Assembly (NCBI GenBank): GCA_019308655.1
Contig: JAFDHS010000043.1
Span: forward strand, 1 to 7,704
Direction of reading: 5' to 3'
DNA length: 7,704 nt
DNA from: Deltaproteobacteria bacterium
GTDB taxonomy: Bacteria; Desulfobacterota; Desulfobacteria; Desulfobacterales; JAFDHS01
The position numbers and the translations under genes are program-made. This document shows positions 1 to 5,914 of this stretch, piece by piece (the first letter of the stretch is position 1; the number at the start of each line of letters is the position of its first letter). The notes beneath the pieces are model-generated. The model was not told the origin of the DNA and ran no database searches. It saw nothing but the letters and a program-made list of their open reading frames with translations.

Positions 1-130
1 TTGAGTTTCCCAGTTTTTTCCTGGCAGCGGATTTTAGTGCCTCTTCAAGCACTTTTATTAGAACTTCAATCTGAATACCCTTGTCCCGGCTGACTTGTTC
101 AATAACACGTTTTATATCCGTTATAAACAT
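1..130 (-). CDS. nusA: NusA, N-terminal fragment (cut by window edge)
   Basis: The reverse strand from an ATG at 128-130 reads MFITDIKRVIEQVSRDKG and continues with EEALKSAARKKLG, about 43 codons, before the window ends. This is the typical start of the NusA N-terminal RNA-polymerase-binding domain. NusA binds RNA polymerase and modulates pausing, termination and antitermination; its S1 and KH domains would lie outside the window. A good Shine-Dalgarno (GGAG, 138-141) sits 7 nt before the ATG. The start overlaps the last 10 bases of rimP in another frame, so the two are probably translationally coupled, as in the conserved rimP-nusA-infB operon. The identification is secure for the family; only the beginning of the protein is visible. 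Confidence 0.9.
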   Translation of the reverse strand, partial: MFITDIKRVIEQVSRDKGIQIEVLIKVLEEALKSAARKKLGNS

Positions 131-684
131 TCGCTATCTCCGTTATAATTGACAAGCTGCGCCCTTGTAATTTCCAGATAGGGTATAGCTACTGGTTTGT
201 CATTTATCATAAGTTTAACAGTTCCTTCAGAGATACCGAGAAGGATACCTTTAAAATTTTTTTGCCCGTCTAAGGGCTGAGCGGTCCTGATCTTGGCTGT
301 TTGCCCTTTGAATCTCTCAAAGTCGGATTCTTTAGTTAATGGACGATCCAGTCCCGGTGATGATACTTCAAGCCGGTATGGAAAATCATTTTCAAAATCA
401 ACATCCAGAAGATCCCCCAGTTGACGGCTGATATTAACGCAGTCCTCTAAGGTAACTCCGCCGGGTTTGTCTATGTAAATTCGAAGTATTTTGCCGACCG
501 CTTCCTGATGGTGTTCAATATGTACCAGTTCTATCCCCTCTGATTCACACAGAGGATCGGCTATCTTTTTTACCTTGGCTATTATATTTCCTTTGGCTTT
601 CGGAGATAATTTTTTCTCTTTGCAACCCGGCTCCCTGGGCCTTATTCTCTTGTTTTTTTTCCTTTGAGATTTCCCTGGCTTCAA
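121..684 (-). CDS. rimP: Ribosome maturation factor RimP
   Basis: RimP is a cytoplasmic factor for 30S subunit maturation. The family signature is clear: LRIYIDKPGG, then the acidic DDCV-like EDCVNISRQL, then LEVSSPGLDRPL, followed by the C-terminal SH3-like barrel (IPYLEITRAQLV). No ATG or GTG is available at the N terminus. A TTG at 697-699 lies inside the U-tract of an upstream terminator, so I prefer the TTG at 682-684, which has GGGAG (693-697) at 8 nt spacing and gives 187 aa. That is still longer than the usual roughly 150 aa, because a very basic N-terminal stretch of about 30 residues rich in K and R (SQRKKNKRIRPREPG) precedes the conserved domain. The extension may contact rRNA; that is inference. 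The gene is followed directly by overlapping nusA. Confidence 0.92.
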   Translation of the reverse strand: MKPGKSQRKKNKRIRPREPGCKEKKLSPKAKGNIIAKVKKIADPLCESEGIELVHIEHHQEAVGKILRIYIDKPGGVTLEDCVNISRQLGDLLDVDFENDFPYRLEVSSPGLDRPLTKESDFERFKGQTAKIRTAQPLDGQKNFKGILLGISEGTVKLMINDKPVAIPYLEITRAQLVNYNGDSECL

Positions 685-697
685 AATATAGACTCCC

Positions 698-724
698 AAA
701 AAAACAAAAACGGGCTTTTGCCCG
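698..724 (-). terminator. Rho-independent terminator or attenuator between tRNA-Gly and rimP
   Basis: On the minus strand a hairpin CGGGC-AAAA-GCCCG (711-715 pairing with 720-724) is followed by TTTTTGTTTTTTT (698-710). This is a textbook intrinsic terminator. It lies about 137 nt after the tRNA 3' end and its U-tract abuts the Shine-Dalgarno of rimP. It could end the tRNA transcript, with read-through or a separate promoter feeding rimP-nusA. Confidence 0.8.
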
Positions 725-860
725 CTTTCTTTAATTCAATTAGGCCATACACAAATAACAATAAGCTGGCGTTAATAGATTATGGCTGATATTTTTAAAC
801 GACTTTTTTATGAATGTGTATCAACCTTTAAAAAACAAGCGGATTATATGCAGCTTATTT
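725..860. other. Spacer between tRNA-Gly and the rimP terminator
   Basis: This A/T-rich stretch holds no open frame of note on either strand. I looked for a rimP promoter on the minus strand and found only weak -35-like TTGATA and TTGTTA hexamers without a good -10 at proper spacing. It probably becomes the 3' trailer of the tRNA precursor. Confidence 0.4.
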
Positions 861-935
861 TGGAGCGGGCAACGAGATTTGAACTCGCGACACCAAGCTT
901 GGGAAGCTTGTACTCTACCACTGAGCTATGCCCGC
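861..935 (-). tRNA. tRNA-Gly, anticodon CCC
   Basis: The reverse strand folds into a complete 75-nt cloverleaf with an encoded 3' CCA (861-863). Acceptor GCGGGCA (929-935) pairs with TGCCCGC (865-871). The D stem is GCTC/GAGT with loop AGTGGTA. The anticodon stem is CAAGC/GCTTG with loop TTCCCAA, giving anticodon CCC (901-903), which reads GGG. The T arm is GCGAG-TTCAAAT-CTCGT. The discriminator base is T(U), as expected for bacterial tRNA-Gly. A strong promoter lies about 150 nt upstream (1090-1117) and a terminator lies downstream (698-724). It sits between pheT and rimP, in the position that initiator tRNA metY occupies before rimP in E. coli. Confidence 0.96.
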
Positions 936-1089
936 TAATTGATAATTTCGTATAAAAACGATATCTTTATCGATAAAACAAAGCGTAAAAAATTACAAAT
1001 TATTTAACTAAAAAATGTAATTTAGAGAAGCGAGCTTAATAAAAATCCAACAAAATCAATTTGAGAACTTTGACCTATCATCACAAATT

Positions 1090-1117
1090 ATAATACAACA
1101 ATTTATTTTTTTGTCAA
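1090..1117 (-). promoter_or_regulatory. Sigma70-type promoter for the tRNA-Gly (and possibly rimP-nusA) unit
   Basis: On the minus strand, consensus TTGACA (1112-1117) is followed after 16 nt by TATTAT (1090-1095), which overlaps a perfect TATAAT (1087-1092, spacing 19). The surroundings are very A/T-rich. Transcription would begin near 1080 and run about 145 nt before the tRNA, so a long 5' leader would need processing. No intrinsic terminator is visible between the pheT stop and this promoter, so pheST read-through could also enter. Confidence 0.8.
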
Positions 1118-1182
1118 TATTAAAAATTCTCATCCCCACTTCAGATTCAGTTGCTTTTATTTACCCTTTTTTAAACAGGCTC

Positions 1183-3615
1183 TTAGTCCGGCAGCGTTGC
1201 GTCAAACTTTTTGATAAGCCGATGGGTAATGTTGCTGTGGATCTGATTGACGGTATCATCCTCTAAAGTTCCTTGTGATGATCTGTATGTTATTCTAAAA
1301 GAGACACTTTTTTTCGTTTTGGGAACAGGCTCACCTTCGTATATGTCAAACAAAGATAAATTTTCAACCAATTCCTCTTCATCATTAAGGATTTCAACGC
1401 CCCTGAGTATATTTTCCGCTTCAACATCCTTATCGATAATAATGGTAATATCTCTTGAGGTTGCCGGAAACTTTGGAATGGGTTTAGCTGTCTTAACCGT
1501 TGGAATCAGACGAATCAGACGGCTTATGTTGAGTTCAAAAATAAAAGCGGTTTGTTCAAGGCCGAAATTTTCAAGCATCCTGGAATCTACTTCGGCTACA
1601 AGCCCTATCATTTTATCCATCGGATCATTTTCGAGAATAATCTGGGCGGTATAGCCTGGTTTTGTATAATTGCACGACGCTTTGGGCATACGTGTAAATT
1701 TTGTCCCGGAAAGTCCCAGACTCCGTAAAAGTTCCTCAACTACGCCCTTTATGTCATAAAAATCACAAGCCGTTTCTTTTGAGAGCCATGAATTTTCAAA
1801 TCGTGAACCTGTCCAGAGGCCTGAGAGCATCTCTGTTTCTTCAGCCTGTTTGTCGGTGCCGGTACTGAAAAAAGTTTTACCGATTTCAAATATTTTCAGA
1901 TTCCTGACCTGTTTTGATATGTTATGATTCATTGTCGCCAAAAGGCCCGGTATCAGTGAAGTTCTCATCACTGCATGATCTTCTGACAAGGGGTTCAGAA
2001 TTTCTACCAGACTTTTTTCCGGGTTATCGGTTTGAACACTGAAAAGGCTGCTCGACAATTTATTTATAAAACTGTAACTTATAATTTCAGTAAAGCCAAA
2101 ACCGGTCATCAGGTCTTTTATTCTGTTTCTCGAATCAATTTGAAGCGCCGGTTTTCTGGCTTCGGCAGGTATGAGAGGAAAGGTTGTCGGGATGTTGTTA
2201 TAACCTGAAAGACGGGCGACCTCTTCCATAAGGTCTACCGGTCTTGCAATATCCACTCTGAAGGACGGCGGCAGCACTTCAAGTTTGTCGTTGCCCTTTT
2301 TTTTAACCTTGCATTCTATGGACTGTAAAAGGGTGTCTATTTCGTCTTGATCCAGACGGATTCCAAGCAGGCGGTTTGTATCACTTACGCTCAGAGGTAT
2401 TGCTTTTTTCGTTATGCTTTCGGGATATTCATCAATAAGCCCTTCAATTAACTTGCCGCCTCCCATTTCAAGCATGAGCCGGGCGGCTCTGTTTACAGCC
2501 CTTATAGTGCCCTCAGGATCCGTCCCGCGTTCGAACCGATGTGAAGATTCCGTATTTAATCCTAATTTTTTTGAAGTCTTTCGAATACATACAGGGTCAA
2601 AGTATGCACTTTCAATCAAGACTTTTGTCGTGGTATCTTCAATCTCCGAGTTGAGTCCGCCCATGACTCCGGCAAGGGCTACAGGCTTTTCACCATCGCA
2701 TATCATGAGCATATCCGATGAAAGTGTATGTTGTTTCCGGTCCAGTGTGGTAAAATTTTCACCTTTGTTTGCTGCACGGACAACGATTTTGTTGTCGGCA
2801 AGACGTTCAAAGTCAAATGCATGAAGGGGCTGACCGGTTTCCATCATTACAAAATTGGTGATGTCGACAATATTGTTGATCGGTTTTAAACCGACCGACA
2901 TAAGCCGATCCTGGAGCCAGAAAGGGGAGGGCGCAACGGTAATATCAAAAATAAGCCTTGCGGAATATCTTGGACAAAGATCGGGTGCTTTCAGAGTTAC
3001 GGACGTAAATTCCGAAATTTTATTGCCGGTTTCAGGGATGTCAGTATCAGGGAGCTTAATGCTTGTATTTTGCAATGCAGCTATTTCGCGGGCAATTCCA
3101 ATGATGCTGAGGCAATCGGACCGGTTAGGGGTCAGGTCGATTTCAAAAACCGGATCTGAAAGTCCGAGGGCCTGGTTAAGGGGCAGCCCTGGTGACAGGT
3201 CTCCGTCCAGGACCATAATGCCGGAGGCGTTGGCGGCTATCCTCAATTCGGCTTCACTGCAAAGCATCCCTTCGGACTGTTGGCCCCGGATTTCACTTTT
3301 TTTAAGAAGAGAACCGTCAGGGAAAAGGGTACCGGGCAGGGCAGCAGGAACAAGCAAATCCTTTTCAACATTGGAGGCGCCGCATACAACGGAGACGACG
3401 CGGTCACCCACATCAACCTCGCACAGCTTAAGCCTGTCGGCATTGGGATGCGGATGGACTTCGACAATACGGCCTGTGACAACGCTGCTTAAATAGTCAT
3501 ACCGGTCGGAAACCGCTTCGACCTCAAGCCCTGCCATTGTAAGTGCGTCAGACAGGTCGGATGCTTTCATTTTCACAGGGACATATTCATTTAACCAGCT
3601 CAAACTCGCTTTCAT
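1183..3615 (-). CDS. pheT: Phenylalanine--tRNA ligase beta subunit
   Basis: PheT is the large subunit of the (alpha-beta)2 class II enzyme that charges tRNA-Phe in the cytoplasm. At 810 aa it matches the normal bacterial length of about 800. Visible parts in order are: an N-terminal coiled/B1 start (KASLSWLNEYV); an EMAP-like tRNA-binding domain around residues 40-150 (VVTGRIVEVHPHPNADRL); the B3/B4 domain that carries the editing site, about 160-390, with LTPNRSDCLS, GQPLHAFD, GVMGG and ESSHRFERG; B5, about 400-475; the catalytic-like B6/B7 fold that does not itself carry the active site; and a C-terminal FDX-ACB anticodon-binding domain from about 715 (FPATSRDITIIID). The ATG lies one base after the pheS stop codon. 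A weak AAGG (3626-3629) inside the pheS end serves as Shine-Dalgarno, so translation is probably coupled. No defects are seen. Confidence 0.98.
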   Translation of the reverse strand: MKASLSWLNEYVPVKMKASDLSDALTMAGLEVEAVSDRYDYLSSVVTGRIVEVHPHPNADRLKLCEVDVGDRVVSVVCGASNVEKDLLVPAALPGTLFPDGSLLKKSEIRGQQSEGMLCSEAELRIAANASGIMVLDGDLSPGLPLNQALGLSDPVFEIDLTPNRSDCLSIIGIAREIAALQNTSIKLPDTDIPETGNKISEFTSVTLKAPDLCPRYSARLIFDITVAPSPFWLQDRLMSVGLKPINNIVDITNFVMMETGQPLHAFDFERLADNKIVVRAANKGENFTTLDRKQHTLSSDMLMICDGEKPVALAGVMGGLNSEIEDTTTKVLIESAYFDPVCIRKTSKKLGLNTESSHRFERGTDPEGTIRAVNRAARLMLEMGGGKLIEGLIDEYPESITKKAIPLSVSDTNRLLGIRLDQDEIDTLLQSIECKVKKKGNDKLEVLPPSFRVDIARPVDLMEEVARLSGYNNIPTTFPLIPAEARKPALQIDSRNRIKDLMTGFGFTEIISYSFINKLSSSLFSVQTDNPEKSLVEILNPLSEDHAVMRTSLIPGLLATMNHNISKQVRNLKIFEIGKTFFSTGTDKQAEETEMLSGLWTGSRFENSWLSKETACDFYDIKGVVEELLRSLGLSGTKFTRMPKASCNYTKPGYTAQIILENDPMDKMIGLVAEVDSRMLENFGLEQTAFIFELNISRLIRLIPTVKTAKPIPKFPATSRDITIIIDKDVEAENILRGVEILNDEEELVENLSLFDIYEGEPVPKTKKSVSFRITYRSSQGTLEDDTVNQIHSNITHRLIKKFDATLPD

Positions 3616-3616
3616 A

Positions 3617-4624
3617 TTAAAATTGCCTTAAAAACCTTAGATCATTTTCAAAAAATTTCCGGATGTCATCAATGCCGTATTTCAACATGGCAATCCGTTC
3701 CACGCCCATTCCAAAAGCAAAACCGGTATAACGGCTTGTATCATAGCCGATATTTTCAAAGATGACAGGGTGTACCATACCGCAGCCCAGTACTTCAAGC
3801 CATCCCGTATGGGAACAGACTCTGCATCCCTTGCCTCTGCATATAACACAAAGAATATCGACTTCAGCGCTAGGTTCCGTAAATGGAAAGAAGCTGGGCC
3901 GAAATCTCAGACTTGTTTGCGTATCAAATATCTGATGGATAAATGTGTTAAGAATCCCCTTTAAATCCCCAAAACTGATATTTTCATCAACCAGAAGACC
4001 TTCCACCTGGTGAAACATCGGAGTATGGGTCAGGTCCGAATCACATCGATAGACCTTGCCCGGCGCGATAATTCTCACCGGCGGCTTCTGTTTCTCCATT
4101 ACCCGGACCTGCATGGGGGATGTTTGGGTTCTGAGAATAATATTATCGGAAATGTAAAAAGTATCCTGCATATCCCTTGCAGGATGATTTTTGGGAATAT
4201 TAAGGGCTTCAAAATTGTAGTAATCGGTTTCAACCTCAGGGCCTTCGGCAATGTCAAAACCAAGTTTTGTAAAAATTTCAAATATCTGTCGGTTGATTTG
4301 TGTAATAGGGTGCAAAGATCCTTGGGCAACCGCTCTTCCCGGCAAAGAGACATCGATATGATCATCTGTTTCGGCAGCCTCTTTTTTAAGTAGCTCAATG
4401 GCTTCTTTAAATGCCGTGTCCAGAATTTTTTTGACCTTATTTGCCTGTTTACCTGCCCCGGGCCTTTTTTCCTGGGGGAGCTTGGAGATGTCTCGCAGAA
4501 ATTGAGTTACAAGGCCCTTTCTGCCCAGGTACAGGACGGAAAGCGCCTTGATTGTTTCGATATCCGAAGCAGTCTTAAGTTCATCCAGCGCTTCTTCCTT
4601 GATCTGCTCTATAGTTTTTTCCAC
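3617..4624 (-). CDS. pheS: Phenylalanine--tRNA ligase alpha subunit
   Basis: PheS is the catalytic class II subunit that activates Phe and transfers it to tRNA-Phe. After an N-terminal coiled-coil (LYLGRKGLVTQFLRD), class II motif 1 begins at VSLPGRAVAQGSLHPITQ. The active-site parts are LRTQTS, RIIAPGKVYRCDSD with THTPMFHQVEGL (motif 2), and GFAFGMGVERIAMLKYG (motif 3), ending in the typical FFENDLRFLRQF. A C-x2-C-x4-C-x2-C cluster (CVICRGKGCRVC, near residues 259-270) looks like a small zinc knuckle, known in part of the bacterial PheS family and absent in E. coli. I chose the GTG at 4622-4624 (335 aa) because the homologous N terminus begins there. The only other upstream in-frame start is the TTG at 4664-4666 (349 aa), which sits in the loop of an 11-bp hairpin. 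pheT follows after 1 nt. Confidence 0.96.
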   Translation of the reverse strand: MEKTIEQIKEEALDELKTASDIETIKALSVLYLGRKGLVTQFLRDISKLPQEKRPGAGKQANKVKKILDTAFKEAIELLKKEAAETDDHIDVSLPGRAVAQGSLHPITQINRQIFEIFTKLGFDIAEGPEVETDYYNFEALNIPKNHPARDMQDTFYISDNIILRTQTSPMQVRVMEKQKPPVRIIAPGKVYRCDSDLTHTPMFHQVEGLLVDENISFGDLKGILNTFIHQIFDTQTSLRFRPSFFPFTEPSAEVDILCVICRGKGCRVCSHTGWLEVLGCGMVHPVIFENIGYDTSRYTGFAFGMGVERIAMLKYGIDDIRKFFENDLRFLRQF

Positions 4625-4650
4625 GTCTTGTGCTCTTTTATATTTTTTAA

Positions 4651-4681
4651 GATTTAAGTTTTTCAAGCTGAAACTTAAATC
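4651..4681 (-). promoter_or_regulatory. Perfect 11-bp hairpin at the pheS start region
   Basis: GATTTAAGTTT (minus strand, 4671-4681) and AAACTTAAATC (4651-4661) are perfect complements separated by a 9-nt loop, CAGCTTGAA. The alternative pheS start TTG (4664-4666) lies in the loop, and an AGGA that could act as its Shine-Dalgarno runs into the stem. There is no U-tract after it, so it does not look like a terminator. Control of pheS translation, or an RNA-processing site between rplT and pheS, is inference. Confidence 0.6.
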
Positions 4682-4710
4682 CTAAGCATTTAAAACGTTT
4701 TGCAATTTTC

Positions 4711-5061
4711 TTAAAGTTGCTGTGAAGCCAGGGTGGCTATCCGGGTAAATCCGGACGGATCGGATATCGCTAGTTCTGCCATTACCTTACGGTCAATCTC
4801 AATGTCGGCAAGCTTTAATCCGTGTATAAACTTGCTGTATGAAAGATTATTCATTCGTGCTGCAGCATTAATTCTTGCGATCCAGAGCCGACGAAAATCG
4901 CGTTTGCGGACCCTGCGGTCCCGATACGCGTACATGAGCGCTTTGTCAACAGCATCTGCTGCGGTACGGAATAATTTGCTGCGGCCTCCCCGAAATCCTT
5001 TGGCCAGTTTTAAGACTTTATTTCTCCGTCGTCTCGCTTTTGTACCTCTTTTTACTCTCAT
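4711..5061 (-). CDS. rplT: 50S ribosomal protein L20
   Basis: L20 binds 23S rRNA early in 50S assembly and in many bacteria also represses its own operon. The 116-aa product fits the family length of about 117-119. The highly basic N-terminal arm (RVKRGTKARRRRNKVLKLAKGF) and the globular C-terminal part (RDFRRLWIARINAAAR, LSYSKFIHGL, DRKVMAELA) are intact. The ATG at 5059-5061 is chosen because the family begins at this MxRVKRG position. An in-frame ATG at 5098-5100 would add 13 non-conserved residues and lies inside the TnpB remnant. AGGA at 5073-5076 is 11 nt before the start. Unusually, rpmI lies 484 nt upstream instead of a few dozen. pheS follows at 86 nt. Confidence 0.97.
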   Translation of the reverse strand: MRVKRGTKARRRRNKVLKLAKGFRGGRSKLFRTAADAVDKALMYAYRDRRVRKRDFRRLWIARINAAARMNNLSYSKFIHGLKLADIEIDRKVMAELAISDPSGFTRIATLASQQL

Positions 5062-5092
5062 CCTTAATCTGTTCCTTTCTTCTTGCTCATTC

Positions 5093-5236
5093 TTACCCAT
5101 TGGCAGGAATGATGAGAAATTCCTGCTTCGCAGAAGATGCCCGAACGAACTGCTTAGGTCTTACTGCTTCTCCACAGGCTGTCACCGTAGAACCTACGGC
5201 CAGTTTGTTAATATTATTTTTCTTATGCACAAAATA
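5093..5236 (-). pseudogene. 3' remnant of an IS200/IS605-family tnpB (OrfB) with its right-end hairpins
   Basis: The minus strand from about 5209 down to the stop codon at 5093-5095 reads KLAVGSTVTACGEAV, then RPKQFV, then SSAKQEFLIIPANG-stop. The TACGE segment followed some 15 residues later by AKQE is the style of the extreme C terminus of IS200/IS605 OrfB/TnpB proteins, where coding DNA, reRNA (omega RNA) scaffold and transposon right end overlap. Everything upstream, including the RuvC-like catalytic regions, is missing; the frame is closed by a TGA at 5237-5239. Two clean hairpins lie within: CCGTAG-GTT-CTACGG (5185-5199) and GCAGGAAT/ATTCCTGC (5103-5110 with 5119-5126). The remnant is in the same direction as the operon and ends 31 nt before the rplT ATG. 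The family call comes from recalled motif style, not from a search. Confidence 0.65.
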
Positions 5237-5424
5237 TCAGCTTGGTTCTCGCTATTATATTTATGTGCAAAATGAATAATTATGACTATATTTGATTAAG
5301 AAATTACCTACGGTTTAAAGCTCCTTGATAAACTAAAAACAATTATGACTGCTTTACGGTGCCCGGGAATCAGGGACGGCCTTTTCTCTATAGAAATAAT
5401 AAATCCTGGAAACCCGTTATACGA
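5237..5424. other. Non-coding part of the rpmI-rplT spacer
   Basis: No gene is supported here. The stretch is A/T-rich with an imperfect hairpin of about 13 bp around 5224-5275 (tatgcaca-aaatat pairing with atattt-a-tgtgca on the plus strand). It also has a G/C-richer island at 5359-5382 (gcccgggaatcagggacggcc) that resembles REP-type debris but has no partner in this window. It probably consists of eroded mobile-element DNA joined to the TnpB remnant. Confidence 0.4.
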
Positions 5425-5499
5425 AAGAACGCAGACAAAATAAATTAAACCTGTATCTGAGGAGTGCAATGGTGATCAATTTATTTTGTCTGCGTTCTT
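5425..5499. repeat. 22-bp perfect inverted repeat with 31-nt spacer
   Basis: Positions 5425-5446 (aagaacgcagacaaaataaa followed by tt) are the exact reverse complement of 5478-5499, 22 of 22 bases, separated by 5447-5477. Transcribed from the operon it would form a very stable long stem. It lacks a U-tract, so it is not an intrinsic terminator. The right arm is part of a longer unit (5463-5499) that recurs near 5784-5820, which points to a dispersed repeat or MITE-like element rather than a one-off hairpin. Confidence 0.85.
5463..5499 (+). repeat. Repeat unit, copy B
   Basis: agtgcaatggtgatcaat followed by ttattttgtctgcgttctt. It aligns with the stretch at 5784-5820: 17 consecutive identical bases (5481-5497 with 5801-5817) and a diverged but clearly related left part. 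It lies downstream of rpmI, in the same orientation as the other full copy. Confidence 0.75.
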
Positions 5500-5503
5500 A
5501 AGG

Positions 5504-5533
5504 ATTGTGGATCAATATTATATAGACCACAAT
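5504..5533. repeat. Hairpin just downstream of rpmI
   Basis: attgtgg (5504-5510) pairs with ccacaat (5527-5533) around an A/T-rich loop, with two more pairs inside across a bulge. It starts 12 nt after the rpmI stop codon on the minus strand. No U-run follows, so it may stabilise or process the rpmI message rather than terminate it. Confidence 0.4.
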
Positions 5534-5545
5534 TCTAAACTATGA

Positions 5546-5743
5546 TTAGCCGTTCGGAAGGAGCAGCTTTATTTCTCTCCTATTCGTTTTGTCGATTATT
5601 TGGCTTTGTCTTAACGATCTTTTACGTTTGGTACTTTTTTTTGTTAAGATATGACTTGAATTCGCTTTTCTGAAAACGAATTTGCCGGTACCTGTTTTTT
5701 TAAAGCGCTTTGCAGCGGCTCGATTTGTTTTTATTTTTGGCAT
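5546..5743 (-). CDS. rpmI: 50S ribosomal protein L35
   Basis: L35 is a small basic protein of the large ribosomal subunit. The 65-aa product has the full family length and pattern: PKIKTNRAAAKRFKKTGTGKF at the start, then the HILTKKSTKRKRSLR block, and the C-terminal RREIKLLLPNG. The ATG (5741-5743) has a strong AAGGAG (5751-5756) at 7 nt spacing. It belongs between infC and rplT, and the order is kept here, but both flanks are expanded (402 nt to infC, 484 nt to rplT) and carry directly repeated elements (5463-5499 and 5784-5820). The gene itself shows no damage. Confidence 0.97.
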   Translation of the reverse strand: MPKIKTNRAAAKRFKKTGTGKFVFRKANSSHILTKKSTKRKRSLRQSQIIDKTNRREIKLLLPNG

Positions 5744-5783
5744 ATTTACACTCCTTGCAAGTACAGCCTTTTTATTGTGGAGC

Positions 5784-5820
5784 AGCGCAGTTGTGATAAA
5801 TTATTTTGTCTGCGTTCCTT
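5784..5820 (+). repeat. Repeat unit, copy C
   Basis: agcgcagttgtgataaa followed by ttattttgtctgcgttcctt. It is a direct copy of 5463-5499 with a few substitutions and small indels, and shares 17 identical consecutive bases with it. Together the two copies bracket rpmI as direct repeats with a period of about 320 bp. A shortened inverted copy is at 5425-5446. Confidence 0.75.
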
Positions 5821-5837
5821 AATATCTTAAAATATAT

Positions 5838-5870
5838 ATGGCGTGAGCATTTTAATATAGCCCACGCCAT
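5838..5870. repeat. 11-bp hairpin in the infC-rpmI spacer
   Basis: atggcgtgagc (5838-5848) pairs with gcccacgccat (5860-5870). The single mismatch becomes a G-U pair in the minus-strand transcript, giving a G/C-rich stem with an 11-nt A/T loop. On the minus strand it is followed by ATATATATTTTAAG, too poor a U-tract for a confident terminator, although partial termination before rpmI is possible. Confidence 0.55.
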
Positions 5871-5914
5871 TTATATAAAAATATAATTCTTGATACGGGC
5901 AGTAGTTGACGGCT

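Noticed and set aside
990..1023. 8-bp A/T hairpin followed by a T-run upstream of the tRNA
   Set aside because: The stem is entirely weak pairs except one and the loop is 18 nt; too unstable to call a terminator.
1022..1081. Short minus-strand frame of 19 codons in the tRNA leader (ATG at 1079-1081)
   Set aside because: The ATG falls at the predicted transcription start with no room for a ribosome-binding site, and the peptide has no recognisable regulatory codon pattern.
1117..1182. Terminator after pheT
   Set aside because: No G/C-rich stem with a U-tract is present in this stretch; pheT transcripts must end elsewhere or by another mechanism.
1247..3496. Long plus-strand open frames opposite pheT (up to 213 codons)
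   Set aside because: They lie wholly antisense to a full-length, well-conserved pheT, have no recognisable domains and no ribosome-binding sites.
5062..5100. Longer rplT starting at ATG 5098-5100
   Set aside because: The 13 extra residues are not part of the L20 family and come from the end of the inserted TnpB remnant; no Shine-Dalgarno is seen before that ATG.
4733..5275. Plus-strand open frame of 180 codons opposite rplT and the spacer
   Set aside because: It is antisense to L20 and the TnpB remnant; its sequence reflects the reverse complement of Arg/Lys-rich codons.
5425..5820. CRISPR array
   Set aside because: Only three copies, one inverted and truncated, with unequal spacing and a ribosomal gene between them; no regular repeat-spacer pattern.
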